DNA of 64,000 nucleotides from assembly GCA_015179025.1 (NCBI GenBank), contig WHUX01000007.1, forward strand, positions 682,001 through 746,000. The letters run 5' to 3'. The stretch comes from Terfezia claveryi. Its lineage: Eukaryota; Ascomycota; Pezizomycetes; Pezizales; Pezizaceae. Below, piece by piece: positions 42,969 through 55,848 of this stretch. The position numbers and the translations under genes are program-made. The notes under the pieces were generated by a model. It was given only the letters and a program-made list of their open reading frames with translations. It was not told where the DNA came from and searched no databases. How positions within the stretch are numbered: position 1 is the stretch's first letter; each line of letters starts with the position of its first letter.

Positions 42969-45900
42969 TTGAGAGGTCACAAGTTCACTATCCTTACCGA
43001 CCACAAACTGTTAGTAACCTTCCATACTCAAACGCCTGCAAGTCAAAAATTGAGGCGATGGCAAGATTACCTAATGGAATTTGATATAGACATACAGCTT
43101 ACCGCAGGAAAGGAAAATTTGATAGCAGACGCTCTATCAAGAAAGCATAAATACTTGGACACTCCCACCACTGAGGACAATTATATTTCCAACAGCATCG
43201 ATCCTCCTAACCATACCTACAACCGCAACATCTCTACCAATGCTTTAAAACTTTCCACTCATCAGAAACCTCTACTCAGAACAATATGGTTTCTTCGGAG
43301 CTATCAATTTCAAGCATGTCGAATGCGACTTCAACAAATGTCATGGAAGAGCTAAGAACTTGGACACCATATCTTCTGTCCATACTTCGAGGGCATCCAG
43401 ACGAAGAAAGTGAATATGACATGATGAAGGAAGAAGAGTCCTCAGACGATGAGACTCTATCCACATACCAGAAGAAGTTTTCAGCGGGTATGATGTGTAC
43501 CCAATATAAATAAGAACAAACCCTTAACAGTTCTTGGACTAAGATATAGGCCTCCATCTTCTGAAACGCACAACAAAATACCCTCGCTCCTGAAGAAGTG
43601 AAAGAAATTGCTATCGACCTGGCTCATAGCAATTGGCAACAACACAAAAGGATGCACTAGTCCTTTTGCCATGATTTTTACTGTCCAGTTCATGGCAGCT
43701 CCCACGCCATGAACAACTGCATGTTCACCGTCGAAACATGTGCAATCTGCAACCACCACGGACATGGCAGTTTGAACTGTGACCTGACAGCCTCAGTTCT
43801 TAAGAAGGAGAAGGAATTCCTTACGACTCGTATTGCATCTCGTATCCGCAAATGAGCCTCAAAAGGAACTAGCACCAGTACAACAAACCAGCTTATCCAC
43901 CTCCACAAGCTCTCAGCCCAAAGAAGCTATCCAGGAAATCGGAGAATGGGCAAAAAGATGGATTGCCAACAAGCCGACACAACCCACTCTCCAACCCAGC
44001 ATTCAGTTCAGTAACCCTACCGAACAGATGACCAACCGACAAATGGAACAGGAGATCATGAATACTCCTGTTGCCCCACAACAACCATGGAATGCACCTC
44101 AACAACCAGCTGCAACCGCTAGCAGCAGTAATGCATTCCAATCAACACCGCCGCCGTCACCACTCGTTCAAAAAGCGAGTAGCATTGACGAAGATTTCCC
44201 TCTTTCATTTAAGACACCAAGACCTCCAGACAGCGTTGTGATTTCTGTAAGTTTTCAGGACATAATGCTTCCACATGCAAGGAGAAGAAACCCACCATCA
44301 ATGACTTCAACATAAGGATCGAACCGACCTCAACAAGCTCATTGAAGAGAACACATCAGCGATGGATGGGAAGATGACAAGACTACTTCATCACACACTG
44401 GCTTGACCAAGGAACAGGTATGAAAGCCGCATATCAATCGTGCATGAGAGTATGTCCTATCTGGAAGAACTACTATGATACCTTTGTGAACCGTAAGGAT
44501 CATAGAATAAAAGATGGATTTTTGTATGTCAAGAACGACAAGGACAATGGAGACTAGTCTTGCCCTCTACCTTTAACATCGAAGGTAAGAACTATCTCGA
44601 ATTGGTTATTAAAGATGCATATGAAGCAACCGCTCATGGTGGCATTGAAAAAACGATGAAATATCTTACTGACCGATATGATTGCCAGTCCTTTGCAGAA
44701 CCAACTAAGGACTATATCAGAAGTTGTGATACTTGTCAACGGACAAAGTATTCCAACAAGGCGCCACTTGGACTCGTAACCCCATTACATGTACCAAGTA
44801 GGCCATAGACTGACATATCATAGATTTTCTTAAGTTAGCACCTGTGTTTACTAAGTGTTCAATTTTGTACCCGAATATTCCTGTTGAAGAAGATCATGTA
44901 GTTGTATTTCACGACTTTGGACGATTGTCGATAGACAATCAGGATTCAAGTTTCTTATTCCTGTCTCAGATAATTTCATAGCAGAACAATGTACTGCTAC
45001 CTTTGATACTCATGTAGTCCCGACTATGGGATACCCTTTCTGTATTGTTTTTGACTGCGACACTCTTTTTATGTCAACGCACTTTCAAGATTGGGCTAGG
45101 AATAAAGGAATCAAGTTGGAACCGTCCACAGATATCATCCACGTGCAGACGGACAATCGGAAATTGTGAACAAAGAAATTCTACAAGTAGCAAGAGCCTG
45201 TAAAATGAAGGATTTGATTGGCTACAGAAACTACCAGAGATACAGTTGAAACTCAACTCTAGGTATAATACTGCAGACAGAATAGTTCCTTTTCCACACT
45301 ATTTGGATTTAATGCACATCTTGTGTATCGATACTTCCATACCCCATTAATGCATATGTACCACAAATGAACGTCATGAGGTAACGTCTAAAAACCTATA
45401 TGACGCCAAGAAGACTCAAGTATCTCAAGGAACAAATGACTACCCAATACAGCCAAATTTTCAGTCGGACAACAAGTTATGCTTTCCTCAGAAAACATCA
45501 ACCTATCGAACGTCTCACCCAAACTCAAACCAAAATGGCTAGGCCCATTTCCCATCATTTCCAGTAATCAGAAACACAATAACTATAGCCTAGACCTATC
45601 TAGTCAACTTGACCTCCACCTCATATATAATACTTTTCATATCAGCAAACTTAAACCCTACTATAAAAACGATCCTACCCAGTTCCCTCACAGACAATCT
45701 CAGGAACCAAGACCAATTCAAGAAGATTGTTATGAAGTTAAAAAGATATTAGAATTTAGAACAGCTCTTCGAACTGGAGAAAGACAATATAAGGTCAGAT
45801 GGCTAGGATACTCAGCTAAATATGATTCCTGGGTAAACGCCAAGGATATCACCACCGAAATTCTGCAAGACTTCTAGACGACCTGAAGTATGGAAGACAC

Positions 45901-46096
45901 ATTCAAGAGACGTCTAAAGACTAAAGGAAAACAAGGACCATGAACCAGAGATGAGACCCGAGCTCTCATCCAACAAGAACGAGATAGAATCATAAGTCAA
46001 GGAAACACTAAGGATATTCATGTTAATGCTAATGTATTAACAATGCATCAAATCTTAGGACGTATAGAAACCAATATGGCAGAGCGAAGGAAGTAA
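42969..46096 (+). pseudogene. GB-2 pol: RNase H, zinc module, integrase, chromodomain
   Basis: RNase H at 42969-43200 (FTILTDHKLL, AGKENLIADALS). The zinc module at about 43300-44300 has knuckle 1 at 43739-43780 (CAICNHHGHGSLNC) and knuckle 2 at 44237-44278 (CDFCKFSGHNASTC). The integrase finger and core (from about 44560: HGGIEKTMKYL, CDTCQRTK, then FDCDTLF where the family has FDRDTLF) contain several 1-nt deletions. Chromodomain at about 45730-45860 (YEVKKILEFR, YKVRWLGYS). The pol stop TAA is at 46094-46096. The tail continues about 45 residues past the point where GB-1 and GB-3 have a TAA. Confidence 0.86.
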
Positions 46097-46124
46097 GGAT
46101 AGGAAATCCTTCTATGTGGGGAAG

Positions 46125-46803
46125 TGTAATGGAGAACGTTATCTCATTGCTTATATAATTGATTATATACTTTTGTATTTCCTATATTACTACTAAGTTA
46201 TGTAACTAAGCCTCTCGGTTGAAGGACTAGCCTTCTACCACCTCCTATTGCTTTATAAGCGTCCATAGCATGCGGAATTTGCCATGGGAAGTTCCATGGC
46301 ACTTGCTATATGAAGACACCCTCATTATGGCCGCGTGACCTCTATTTAAGGCGTGTGAGTCACTACTATGGCCACATGACCATTGTTTAAGGCGTGTGAC
46401 TCATTACTATGGCCACATGACCCCTTTTGTACAGCGCACCACCTTCTGGTGTGCCACCCTTTATTGTATTTATTTCCTTAGTCATCAGATCTCAGAGGAG
46501 TATAAATAGGCCACTGGATTCCCTCTGGAATCCACAGAAAGACAAGAAGCAACCAAGCAAGCATTCAGAGCAAGCAAGCCTATATTCTGATCAGATCAAG
46601 ATCATATAGCTTAGATAGCACATATCATATAAGATAGATTACACCAGTTAATTACTGTTCCCTTTGGGAATGTCCCACATAGTAATCTCCCTACCCTTCT
46701 GAGGTCTTACCTCAGCAGAACCGAAATACACAAACGTCCGTGCCTACGGATATAGATTGTATAAGCGGTACCGAATGAATACTGTCTAGTACCATTCATT
46801 ATA
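46125..46803 (+). repeat. GB-2 3' LTR (679 bp)
   Basis: Preceded by a purine tract GTGGGGAAG (46116-46124). The last three bases are ATA rather than ACA. ATCTC follows at 46804. Confidence 0.93.
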
Positions 46804-46808
46804 ATCTC

Positions 46809-48715
46809 GTAGTTGCACTCAGCTGGGGAATGCTTCTTTGAGAAATAGACCACTAGGTGGAGGATGCCTTTATCGTCGTTCTGAGAGAGGATTCCCGCGG
46901 AGATATAATCGTAGGCATTGGTTTCGACGACACACTCCTGGTCAGGGTTGAAATGTGCCAGAATTGGCACTGAGCAGAAGGCTTCTTTGAGGTTCTGGAA
47001 GGCAGATTGGGCTTCTGGATTCCAGTCGAATCGCCGGTCTTTTTTGGTCAAGGTGGTGAGGGGGGCTACGATCTTCGAATACCCTAGAATGAACTGCCGG
47101 TAAAAGTTAGCGAACCTCAGGAAGGCTTGGATATCCTTGAGATTTGCTGGAGTTTGCCATTCCTGGACAGCGGTAACCTTGGTGGGGTCCATCCTGATAC
47201 CTTCTATAGTGATGATTAACCCCAGATACTTGACCTCCTGCACATGAAACTCACATTTCTCCGGTTTCAGGTATAATCCAGCCTTCTCCAGCTTCTCTAA
47301 CACCTGCCTCACATGGATTTTGTATTCCGCTAGGGAGTCCGAGTATATGAGGATATCGTCCAGGTAAGCTGTGCAGAACACATCGAGAAAGTCCCGCAAG
47401 GTGTCATTGATGAAGTGCTGGAAGGAGGCAGGGGCATTGGTTAGGCCAAAGGGCATCACATTATACTCAAAATGGCCATATCATATTCGGAAGGCAGTTT
47501 TCCACTCCTCCCCCTCGGCGATCCGAACCAGGTTGTAAGCCCCTCTTAAATCCAGTTTGGTGAACCATTTGGCCTTGGAGAGCCTGGCTAATGTCTCCTG
47601 GATTAGGGGTAGGGGGTACCTGTTTTTGACCGTTATCTCGTTTAGGCCCTGGTAATCGACACACAACCGGAGAGAGCCATCCGATTTCTTCACGAAAAGC
47701 ACTGGGGCACCTGCTGGTGAAGAGCTATGGCGAATGAAGCTCTTGTTGAGGTTTTCCTCCAAGTACTTTTTTAGGGCTTCCAGCTCTACCCGGGACATTC
47801 CATAGAGGGGTCCATAAGGGGGGGTCTTGCCCTCTACTAGCGGAATTGTATGGTCATATGGTCGATGGGGGGTAAGCTTTTCCGCGGCTTTTTCCGAAAA
47901 TAGGTCAATGAAATCGTGGTATTCGTTTGGAACCAGGGATTTCCACTCATCCTTAGACCTTGTCTTGTTAATCTCCAGATTGATCTTATAAATTGAGAGA
48001 GTATGCGCCTTGAGCTTATGCCTCTTGGTGAGATAAGCGAAGGCCCCTGCTCCGATAAAGTTAATATTCAGGGGTTTCGCGGGGGCGGGGGATATCGGGG
48101 AAGCTAGGGGAACAGGGTTGTCAATATTGATGTGTGTGGCGGTTTGGTGTACTACTTGGGCAGGGTCCTCTACCGGGGGGGGTAGTGCACATAACCCCTT
48201 AACAGCAGTTCGTAGGGCACCGCAGTGCCTCTTGCAATACCCACTGTTGAAAGTCAAGGTGTAAGAGCCAAAGTTAACGGAGATGTCATGCATTCGGAGC
48301 TAAGGAATCCCCAGAACAATGGGGTATTTGAGCTTGGTCACAAACATCGGTAGACTCTCCGAATGGTCCCCAATGACACTGGGCAGGCAGGCAAAATTGG
48401 TGATAGCCCCAGAAGAGATAGGGCGGCCATCAATAACATCGAGAAGGCGGGGGGTCTGGAGTTTGGCTGTTAGTATAGAGTTTTTACTGATGAAGGTCTG
48501 ATCAATGAAGGCTATCCCCGAAGCACCACAATCTATGAGAGCTGATGTTACCACTGTTTTACCATTGAATTTAACAGTTATTGGTACTACAAAATGCTCG
48601 CCAAACAAGCGAGATTCATCAACGGACATAGGTACAGGTAAAGAAAATGCAGACAAAGATAAATAACCCTGGGCAGGTCCCTTACTATTGTCAGTAACTA
48701 GGCAAGGGACTCCCC
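46809..48715 (-). pseudogene. GA-5 pol: protease, RT and RNase H start
   Basis: Protease SALIDCGASGIAFIDQ in a 118-codon frame (48300-48656), then [13 protein letters not shown]. The linker has few prolines. RT in 47481-48293 ([12 protein letters not shown]), a stop at 47481, then 47459 downward with [18 protein letters not shown] intact, LGLIIT and a RNase H start reading [14 protein letters not shown], where the usual METDASDY Asp is Asn. GB-2 cuts it after NYEI. Confidence 0.88.
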
Positions 48716-49897
48716 TTTTCCCGACTCTTCACCAACTTCTTCGATCCGTGATTCGGATATGGCGTAGGCGGCCAGGGAGCGGTTCTTGTGGAGGGGACAT
48801 GCCGCAATGAAGTAGTCTCCCTTGCCGCAGGCAATGCATAGCCTATTGTTGCGGCGGCGATCCCTTTCCCCCTGAGTGAGCTGAGGTCTTCCTGAAGATA
48901 GGTCCATTGGGGTGGTTCCCCCAGCTACCATGGAAGGGTGTGCTGCCTTAACTGGGTCAGGTTGACTCTGGGGACGGGGTTGCGATGGGTTCTGGGGGTG
49001 CTGATTCTAGAGGCGGGGTTGCGATGGGTTCTGGGGGGGATGGATCCGGGCCTGTTGCATCCCCAACCTGGCCATCCTTTGTTCCACCTGCGAGGCCAGG
49101 TCGATGAGCTCCTCAAGAGTTTTGGCTGGAGACAGAATCAGGTGCTTTTTGATCTTGACACTAAGGCCCTCTTCGAACTGTTCCAGTTTTACCTGGTCGT
49201 TCTATGGTACCTCTGCCGCTAGCCTCGAGAATTCGCCTACATATGTCGAGAGGTCATTGCCTCGTTGTCTTAGGGCCCGAAGGGCTCTGGTTGTTGTTCC
49301 TGCCGGGTCTGGATCTCCAAACTCCCGATCGAGGATAGCGAATAGTGCAGGAACGTCTGCTAGTTTGATACCCGAGTCTTGGACGTATGGTTGGACTTGA
49401 TCCAAGGCTTTATCCTCCAATAGGCTATACATGTAGGCCAAGCGGTGTTGGACGGTGGAGAACATTGCAGCGTCCCCATTTAGCTTGATATTGATTGAAT
49501 TTTTCCAAAGTTTGAGGCGGGACCTTTTGCCCTTGAATTTTGGTGGAGTAGGGAGGTCCTGTGTTTTGGGGGCCTGAGGTGCCTGATTCCCAGGGTTTAT
49601 AGTGTCCAGGGCCCTAGTCAGGGTTTGGACAGTCCTCTTTTTATTGGCCAAGTCCTTCTGGCAGGATGTAAGGTCCTCTGTGAGTATTGTGATTTCGTCT
49701 TCGGCTCTGGCCAGTTTCTGTTGGGCTTCACGCATAGCTGCTTCTAGTTGTAAACTCATGGTGTCCACAGCGAGGTAAATGTCGATGATGGTATTGCGAT
49801 AGTTGTTGAAGTCGGTCTGATTTTTTGGAATTGGCAGTGCTTGCCAGGCTTGGAATCTAGCTCCTGGGAGGGTAGAAGTGGTTTCTTGAGTTGCCAA
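48698..49897 (-). pseudogene. GA-5 gag
   Basis: Open from TTG at 49897 (family start ATG not present); 231 codons to a TAG at 49202-49204 where homologues have Trp, then another stop before a second fragment at 48931-48698. It has a coiled-coil-like stretch and capsid core as in GA-3, with a repeated HPPQNPSQPR-type linker (about 48960-49040). The knuckle reads CIACGKGDYFIAAC, with His changed to Tyr, which should weaken zinc binding. The frameshift heptamer is at 48716-48722. Confidence 0.85.
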
Positions 49898-49925
49898 AAT
49901 GTGGACGTACTAGTTGGTCAGGGCG

Positions 49926-49934
49926 ATCCAACAT
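49926..49934 (-). other. GA-5 self-primer binding site
   Basis: The minus strand reads ATGTTGGAT; the LTR partner is ATCCAATGT (50231-50239 on this strand). Seven Watson-Crick pairs and two adjacent G-U pairs form in RNA, so the duplex survives CpG decay on both sides. Confidence 0.55.
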
Positions 49935-49936
49935 AG

Positions 49937-50436
49937 TATAACGAGGGCTCCGAGGACAAGGTGACCAAGGGGTACACCGGGGCACGGGCAAGGCTAGGGT
50001 GACACACACATAGGAACGCTACGTATATGACTAGGGGAAAAGGCTAGGACGGGGGCAAGGGTGAGGGCGAGAAAGGCAGAGGGCAAGAGGCACGAGATAC
50101 GCAGAGGCAGTTGCCGCGTGTGTCAGAGGGAGGCAGCTGTGCTGCAGAGTGGTTCACGAGACAAGCGGGGAGTGCACAAGGGAGGTACACAAGCGCTGGG
50201 AGAGGCAAGGTCCTGTATTGGATATACAAGACATTGGATAGGGATCCAACGAGAGGGCGGAGAGAGCAAGCTATATATACAGGCTTCCTTCCTGGCCAAG
50301 GCCACCGGAAGGAATAAGGTTCCCGAGACCCCCTATTTCGGAAACAGAGATAACAACGATATCAATCAACAATAACAAGAGTCGGACGGAATCCCGTCTG
50401 ACTCTCAAACCAGGCTAGGAAAGGACGGTTGTGACA
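49937..50436 (-). repeat. GA-5 5' LTR (500 bp)
   Basis: Inner end decayed to TATAACG on the plus strand; outer end GGTTGTGACA. CCCAA follows at 50437. It contains the same two hairpins as the GA-4 LTR. Confidence 0.92.
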
Positions 50437-51258
50437 CCCAAGTTTAACGGGGACCAGGGCCGGTTACGAGCATGGAAAAACTCTGTGCAAATAAAACTCT
50501 CTAGGGACTCGGCGAAGTTACTTACGGTTCACCACCAGCTCTCATACGTCTATGGCCTACTGGAAGGTAAAGCTATGGACCAGGTACAGCCCTTCGTCAA
50601 GGCAACGAGAATTGATCTGATAGATATCTCGGCACTAATGGCAATCCTAGACCGAGCCTTCGGGGACCCTAACTCTGAAAGAACTGCCAGCAGGGCCCTG
50701 CGAGACCTTAAGCAAAAACACAACGAACTGTCAGCCTATGTCACTGAGTTCTCCAGGCTAGCAGCAGAGGTCAATTGGAATGACGAAGCCAAGCTCGATC
50801 AGTTTAAAGACAGGCTTACCTTCGAGCTGAAAAAGGCTCTGGTTTACTGCCCACCGACCAAGACCCTGGAGGAACTTATTGAACAACCTAGCTGGATAGA
50901 ACAGCAGACAGTGGCACTCAGAGCCCCCCAAAAGACACTCCCAACCTCGACTCCCCATACACCATTTCCAACAGCACGTACCCAACAACAACAACCCACA
51001 CCAGTCAACAAGCCTGCGCACCCCTCCTTGGTAGCAGGTGGGGCTGCCCCCATAGACCTGTTAGCAGGTAGGCCTCGTCTTACCTAGGAGGAAAGGGACC
51101 ATCGCCGCACTTAGGGTTTGTGCATAGCATACGGGAAAGGGGACCATTTTATCATGGCATGTCCCCTCCGCAAAAACCGCTCGATGGCCGCCCACACCAT
51201 CTCCGAATCTAGGATTGAGGAGGTTGATGAGTCGGGAAAAGCCCTGTCCCTTGCCTAG
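50437..51258 (+). pseudogene. GA-4 gag, 3' part
   Basis: Resumes gag at PKFNGDQGRLRAW and is open to a TAG at 51085-51087. Another TAG follows, and the knuckle reads CIAYGKGDHF with the second Cys changed to Tyr. Codons that are stops in GA-3 are TGG, TGG and CAG here. The slippery GGGAAAA is at 51234-51240, the hairpin at 51246-51254/51271-51279 and the gag stop at 51256-51258. Confidence 0.87.
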
Positions 51259-51293
51259 TTACTGACACTAGCAAGGGACCTGCCCCAGGCCAT

Positions 51294-54200
51294 TTGTCTT
51301 TGTCTGCATTTTTTGTTTCTTCCGCTATTGACGAATCTCGCTTGTTCAGTGAGCATTTTGTTGTATCTATCTCCCTCAATATTAATGATAGAACAATTAC
51401 CACATCAGCACTCATAGATTGCGGAGCCTTAGGAATTGCATTCGTTGACCAGGCCTTTGTCAGTAAATTCTCCATTCCCACGTCAAAGCTCAAAACCCCC
51501 CATGTTCTGGACGTCATTGACGGTCGGCCCATCTCCTCTGGCGATATCACCGATATTGTGTGCGTGCCTGCCCTAGTCGGGGATTACTTCGAAGCAAACC
51601 TCCTAATGTTCGTGACAAAGCTCAAATACCCAATTGTCCTTGGAATCCCCTGGCTTAGAATGCATGATGTATCGGTCAGCTTCGGCTCCTACACCCTGTA
51701 GTTCAACAGCCAATATTGCAAAAAGCACTGTGGGAGTTCAAAGGCCACTGTCACTGGGTTGTGTGTCTTGCCCACCTTGATAATCCACCCGACCCAGGTG
51801 GTGCACCTGCCTGCACACCTCGATGCTAATTCCCTTGTGCCCCCAGTTTCCCCTATGCCCCCAGTTTCCCTAGTACCCCCTGCCCCTCCTGTACCTCCTA
51901 CCCCTCCTGTGCCCCCTGGCTCTCCTGGATCTCCTGGTCCCCCAAAGTCCCTCAACGTTAGCTTTATCGGGGCAGGGGCTTTTGCTTACCTCACTAGGAG
52001 GCACAAGCTGAAGGCTCATACTCTGTCCATACATGAGGTAAATTTAGAGATTAATAAGACCCGGTCGAAGGAGAAGTGGAAGTCCATGGTCCCGGACGAA
52101 TACCACGAATTCATCGACCTGTTCTCGGAAAAGGCCGCAGAAAAACTTGCACCCCACCAGCCATATGACCACACAATTCCGCTGGTAGAGGGTAAGACCT
52201 CTCCCTATGGGCCCCTCTACGGAATGTCCCGGTTGGAGCTGGAAGCTTTGAAGAAATACTTGGAGGAAAACCTCAACAAGAGCTTCATTCACCACAGCTC
52301 CTCACTAGTGGGTGCCCCAGTGCTTTTCATGAAGAAATCGGACGGCTCTCTCTGGTTGTGTGTCGATTACTGGGGCCTAAACAAGATAATGGTCAAAAAC
52401 AGGTACCTCCTACCCCTAATCCAAGAGACATTAGCCAGGCTCTCCAAGGCCAAATGGTTCACCAAACTGGATTTGAGAGGGGCATACAACCTGGTAAGGA
52501 TTGCGGAGGGGGAGGAGTGGAAAACTGCCTTCCGAACTCGTTATGGCCACTTTGAGTACAATGTCATGCCCTTCGGCTTAACTAATGCCCCGGCCTCTTT
52601 CCAACACTTTATCAATGACACTCTACAAGACTTCTTGGATGTGTTCTGCATGGCTTACCTCGACAATATCTTGATTTATTCAGATACTCTCGCAGAACAC
52701 AAGATTCATGTTAGGCAGGTGTTGGAAAAGCTGGAGCAAGCCGGATTGTTCCTCAAGCCCAAGAAATGCGAGTTTCACATACAGGAGGTCAAGTATCTGG
52801 GGCTAATCATCACCACGGAGGGTATCAGGATAGACCCTGCCAAGGTCACCGCTGTCCAGAACTGGGAAACTCCAGCGAATCTCAAGGACGTCCAGGCATT
52901 CCTGGGGTTCGCCAACTTTTACCGGCATTTTATCCTGGGATATTCGAAGATCATAGCCCCCTTACTGCCCTGACCAAAAAAGACCGGCGCTTTGACTAGA
53001 ATCTAGAAGCCCAATCTGCCTTTCAGAACCTCAAGGAAGCCTTCTGCTCAGCACCAATCCTGGCCCACTTTGACCCAAATAGCGAATGTATCATGGAAAC
53101 TGATGCCTCCGACTATGTCTCTGCGGGGATTTGTCTCAGTATGTCAACGGCATCCTCCACCCAGTGGCCTACTTCTCGAAAAAGCCCTCCCCAGCCAAGT
53201 GCAACTACGAGATCTACGATAAGGAGTTGATGGCCATCGTGCGAGCATTCGAGTAGTGGAGGCCACATCTAGAGTCAGCCAAGGGGATTATCGAGGTGTT
53301 GTCTGATCATAAGAACCTTGAGTATTTCACCACCACCAAACTGCTTAACCAACGGCAGGCCAGGTGGTCAGAGTTCTTATCTCGGTTCAACTTCAAGATC
53401 AAATACCGGCCAGGCAAGGCTGGTGGGAAACCGGATGCCTTGACTAGGAGATCAGGTGACCTCCCTAAAGGGGGGGATGAAAGGCTAAAATACCAAAATC
53501 AGGTGGTATTGAAGCCTGAAAACCTTGATCTGGCAGCCAACGTTCTAGCTGAGGCTAATGCGGAAGCTGAGGCTAATGCGGAAGCTGAGGCTGATGTGGA
53601 AGCTGAGGCTAATACGGAAGCTAAGGCTAATGCGGAAGCTGAGGCTGAGGCTGCTGGGGAAGCTGACCTCTGACAACTGGTGAGACAGGCTTACGAAAGA
53701 GACCCCCTGGTCAGAGAGATCATCGCCGCAGTGGATTCCGGCCAGCGCCACCACCCCAAGATTTCCCTGGCCAAGTGTATAGTACAGGAGGGCCTCCTCT
53801 ATCACCTCAAACGGCTCTATATACCGGAAGGTGGAGGGTTACACCTGAGGCTGATCAAGGAACACCACGATACTCTGGTGGCAGGTCATCCTGGAGTGGC
53901 AAAGATGTTAGAGCTCCTGGCCAGGGAATACACCTGGATTTACCAGCGGAAGGACGTGGAGCGGTATGTACGGAACTGCCATGTTTACAAGTGTACTAAG
54001 CCCATCCGCCACGCCCCATATGGCACCTTGAAGCCCCTGGACATCCCAGATCGGCTGTGGCTGTACCTGACTATGGACTTTATAACAGGGTTGCCAGAAG
54101 ATTTGGGGTTCAATGCCATCTTGATGGTGGTAGATCGGTTGACGAAGATGAGGCATGTAATACCTTGCCGGGATACCTGCTCTGCCCCAGAGTTAGCCAA

Positions 54201-55124
54201 TCTCTACCTCAATAATGTATTCCGATACCATGGTCTTCCTGAGTCGATTGTATCCGACTTTGGCCCTCAGTTTACCTCAGAATTCTGGCAAGCCTTCTGT
54301 GAACTTCTGGAGATCAAAGTACCCCTGTCAATGGCATATCACCCCCAGACGGACAGCCAATCGGAGAGGATGAACTCCATTATGGAGCAATATCTATGGG
54401 CCTTTGTCAATTACCAGCAGGATAACTGGGTTTCATTGCTAGCCACGTGCGAATTCGCTGCGAACAACCAGTTCTCGGAATCTTCCAAAACCTCTCCTTT
54501 CCTAGCTAATTACGGTTGGCACCCCCGGTTCGTGGATGCCCTGGCGCCCCTGCAAAAAGCCCACCCCCCAGCAAAGGAGTTTGCGGTTGGAATCGCTGAA
54601 CTCCACCGTACTCTGAAAGCCGAGCTGGGATATGCGCAAGCCCGGCAAGCTGAGTATGCTAATGGATCACGGTTGCCAGCCCCCAGATATTAGCCAGGAG
54701 ACAAGGTGTGGCTTTCCAGCTGGCACTTCCAAACAGAACGCCCCTCCCTCAAGCTGGATCATAAATTCCTGAGACCTTTTGAGGTATTAGCAGCTGTAGG
54801 AACTCACGCCTATCGATTGAGGTTTCCCAAAGATATCAAATGACACCCAGTCGTCCATGTCTCCGAGATCGAGCCTGCCACTAGCGACCCTCTGCCAGGC
54901 CAGGAACACCCCCCCCTCCTCCTGTAGTTATCGAAGGTGAGGAGGAATGGGAAGTGGAGGAAGTGCTGGACTCCCGAAGAAGATATGGGCGCCTGCAATA
55001 TAAGGTCAAATGGCTGGGGGATAAGGAGACGACCTGGCAACCAGCCGAAGATCTAGAAAACGCACAGGACTTGGTCACTCTGTTCCACCAGCATTACCTC
55101 CGGAAACCCCGCCCCGCCCAATGA
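51294..55124 (+). pseudogene. GA-4 pol
   Basis: Protease SALIDCGALG (51400-51430), stop at 51699-51701, a proline-rich linker with PPVSP/PPVPP repeats (51835-51945), RT to 52973 with the active site as YLDN (52656-52667), a 1-nt deletion near 52960 and another near 53130 in RNase H. The Ala/Glu/Asn repeat linker is 53545-53670. The integrase frame 53680-54693 has MDFITGLPED, SDFGPQF and TDSQSERMN, and the zinc finger reads CHVYKC. It ends with a stop before GDKVWLS. Chromodomain at about 54940-55050; final TGA 55122-55124. Confidence 0.88.
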
Positions 55125-55292
55125 TGTTCTTGTCATCCTAGCATTGGTTATTAGGGTTGTTATTATCGTTGTTGTCATGGTTATTGTTGGTATGTACTTC
55201 TGGCGTTGGGGTTGTATTATGGGTTATTGGTTATTCGCCTGTCTTGTTTGTTTGTTTTTTCACCTTGCCTCGCATCGCTGGGGCTCCGAGCC

Positions 55293-55306
55293 TAAAGGGG
55301 GGATAG
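55293..55306 (+). other. GA-4 polypurine tract
   Basis: TAAAGGGGGGATAG directly before the 3' LTR, the same as in GA-3. Confidence 0.85.
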
Positions 55307-55843
55307 TGTCACAACCATCCTTTCCTAGCCGGGTTTGAGAGTCAGATGGGATTCCGTCCGACTCTCGTTATTGTTGATTGATATTGTTGTTATCTCTGTT
55401 CCCGAGATAAGGGGTCTGGGGAACCTTATTCCTTCCGGTGGCCTTGGCTAGAAAGGAAGCCTGTATATATAGCTTGCTCTCTCCGCCCTCTTATTGGGTC
55501 CCATCCAACGTCTTGTATACCCAATACAGGACCTTGCTTCTCCCAGTGCTTGTGCACCTCTCTTGTGTATATCCTTGTCTCGTACAAAACAACTCTGCAG
55601 CACAGCAGCCTCCCTTGACACACGCGACAACTGCCTCCGCGTGTCTCGTATCCCTTGCCCTCTACCTCTCTTGCCTCTTGCCCTTGCCTCCCGTCTCAGC
55701 CTTCATACATGTAGCGTTCCTACATGTGTCTTACCCTAGCCTTTCTCCAGATCACACACGTAGCACTCCTATATGTGTGATTCCCTCTTGCCACTGACCC
55801 GGCATACCCCTTGGTCGCCTTGTCCCCTAGAGCCCTCGTTACA
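55307..55843 (+). repeat. GA-4 3' LTR (537 bp)
   Basis: Pairs with 34465-35002. Ends GTTACA at 55843, then ATTCC. Confidence 0.92.
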
Positions 55844-55848
55844 ATTCC

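Larger units (their letters stand above)
37872..46803 (+). mobile_element. GB-2, gypsy element inserted in GA-5 RNase H
   Basis: 8.9 kb between ATCTC duplications (37867-37871, 46804-46808), with LTRs at 37872-38549 and 46125-46803. It is the only GB copy uninterrupted in this window, so it defines the family layout: LTR, leader, antisense ORF, gag, protease, RT, RNase H, zinc module, integrase, chromodomain, purine tract, LTR. Stops and several 1-nt deletions inactivate it. Confidence 0.95.
35351..50436 (-). mobile_element. GA-5, gypsy chromovirus inserted in GA-4 gag
   Basis: Two 500-bp LTRs (35351-35850, 49937-50436) with perfect CCCAA duplications (35346-35350, 50437-50441). Minus-strand gag and pol are split by GB-2 at 37872-46803. 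Many stops. Confidence 0.93.
34465..55843 (+). mobile_element. GA-4, gypsy chromovirus inserted in GA-1 integrase
   Basis: LTRs at 34465-35002 and 55307-55843, flanked by ATACC (34460-34464) and ATTCC (55844-55848), one mismatch. Gag is split by GA-5 at 35350/50437. Several stops, two frameshifts in pol and an RT active-site change make it inactive. Confidence 0.92.

Noticed and set aside
51689..51955. Collagen-like Gly-rich minus-strand frame
   Set aside because: It is the complement of the proline-rich GA-4 pol linker.
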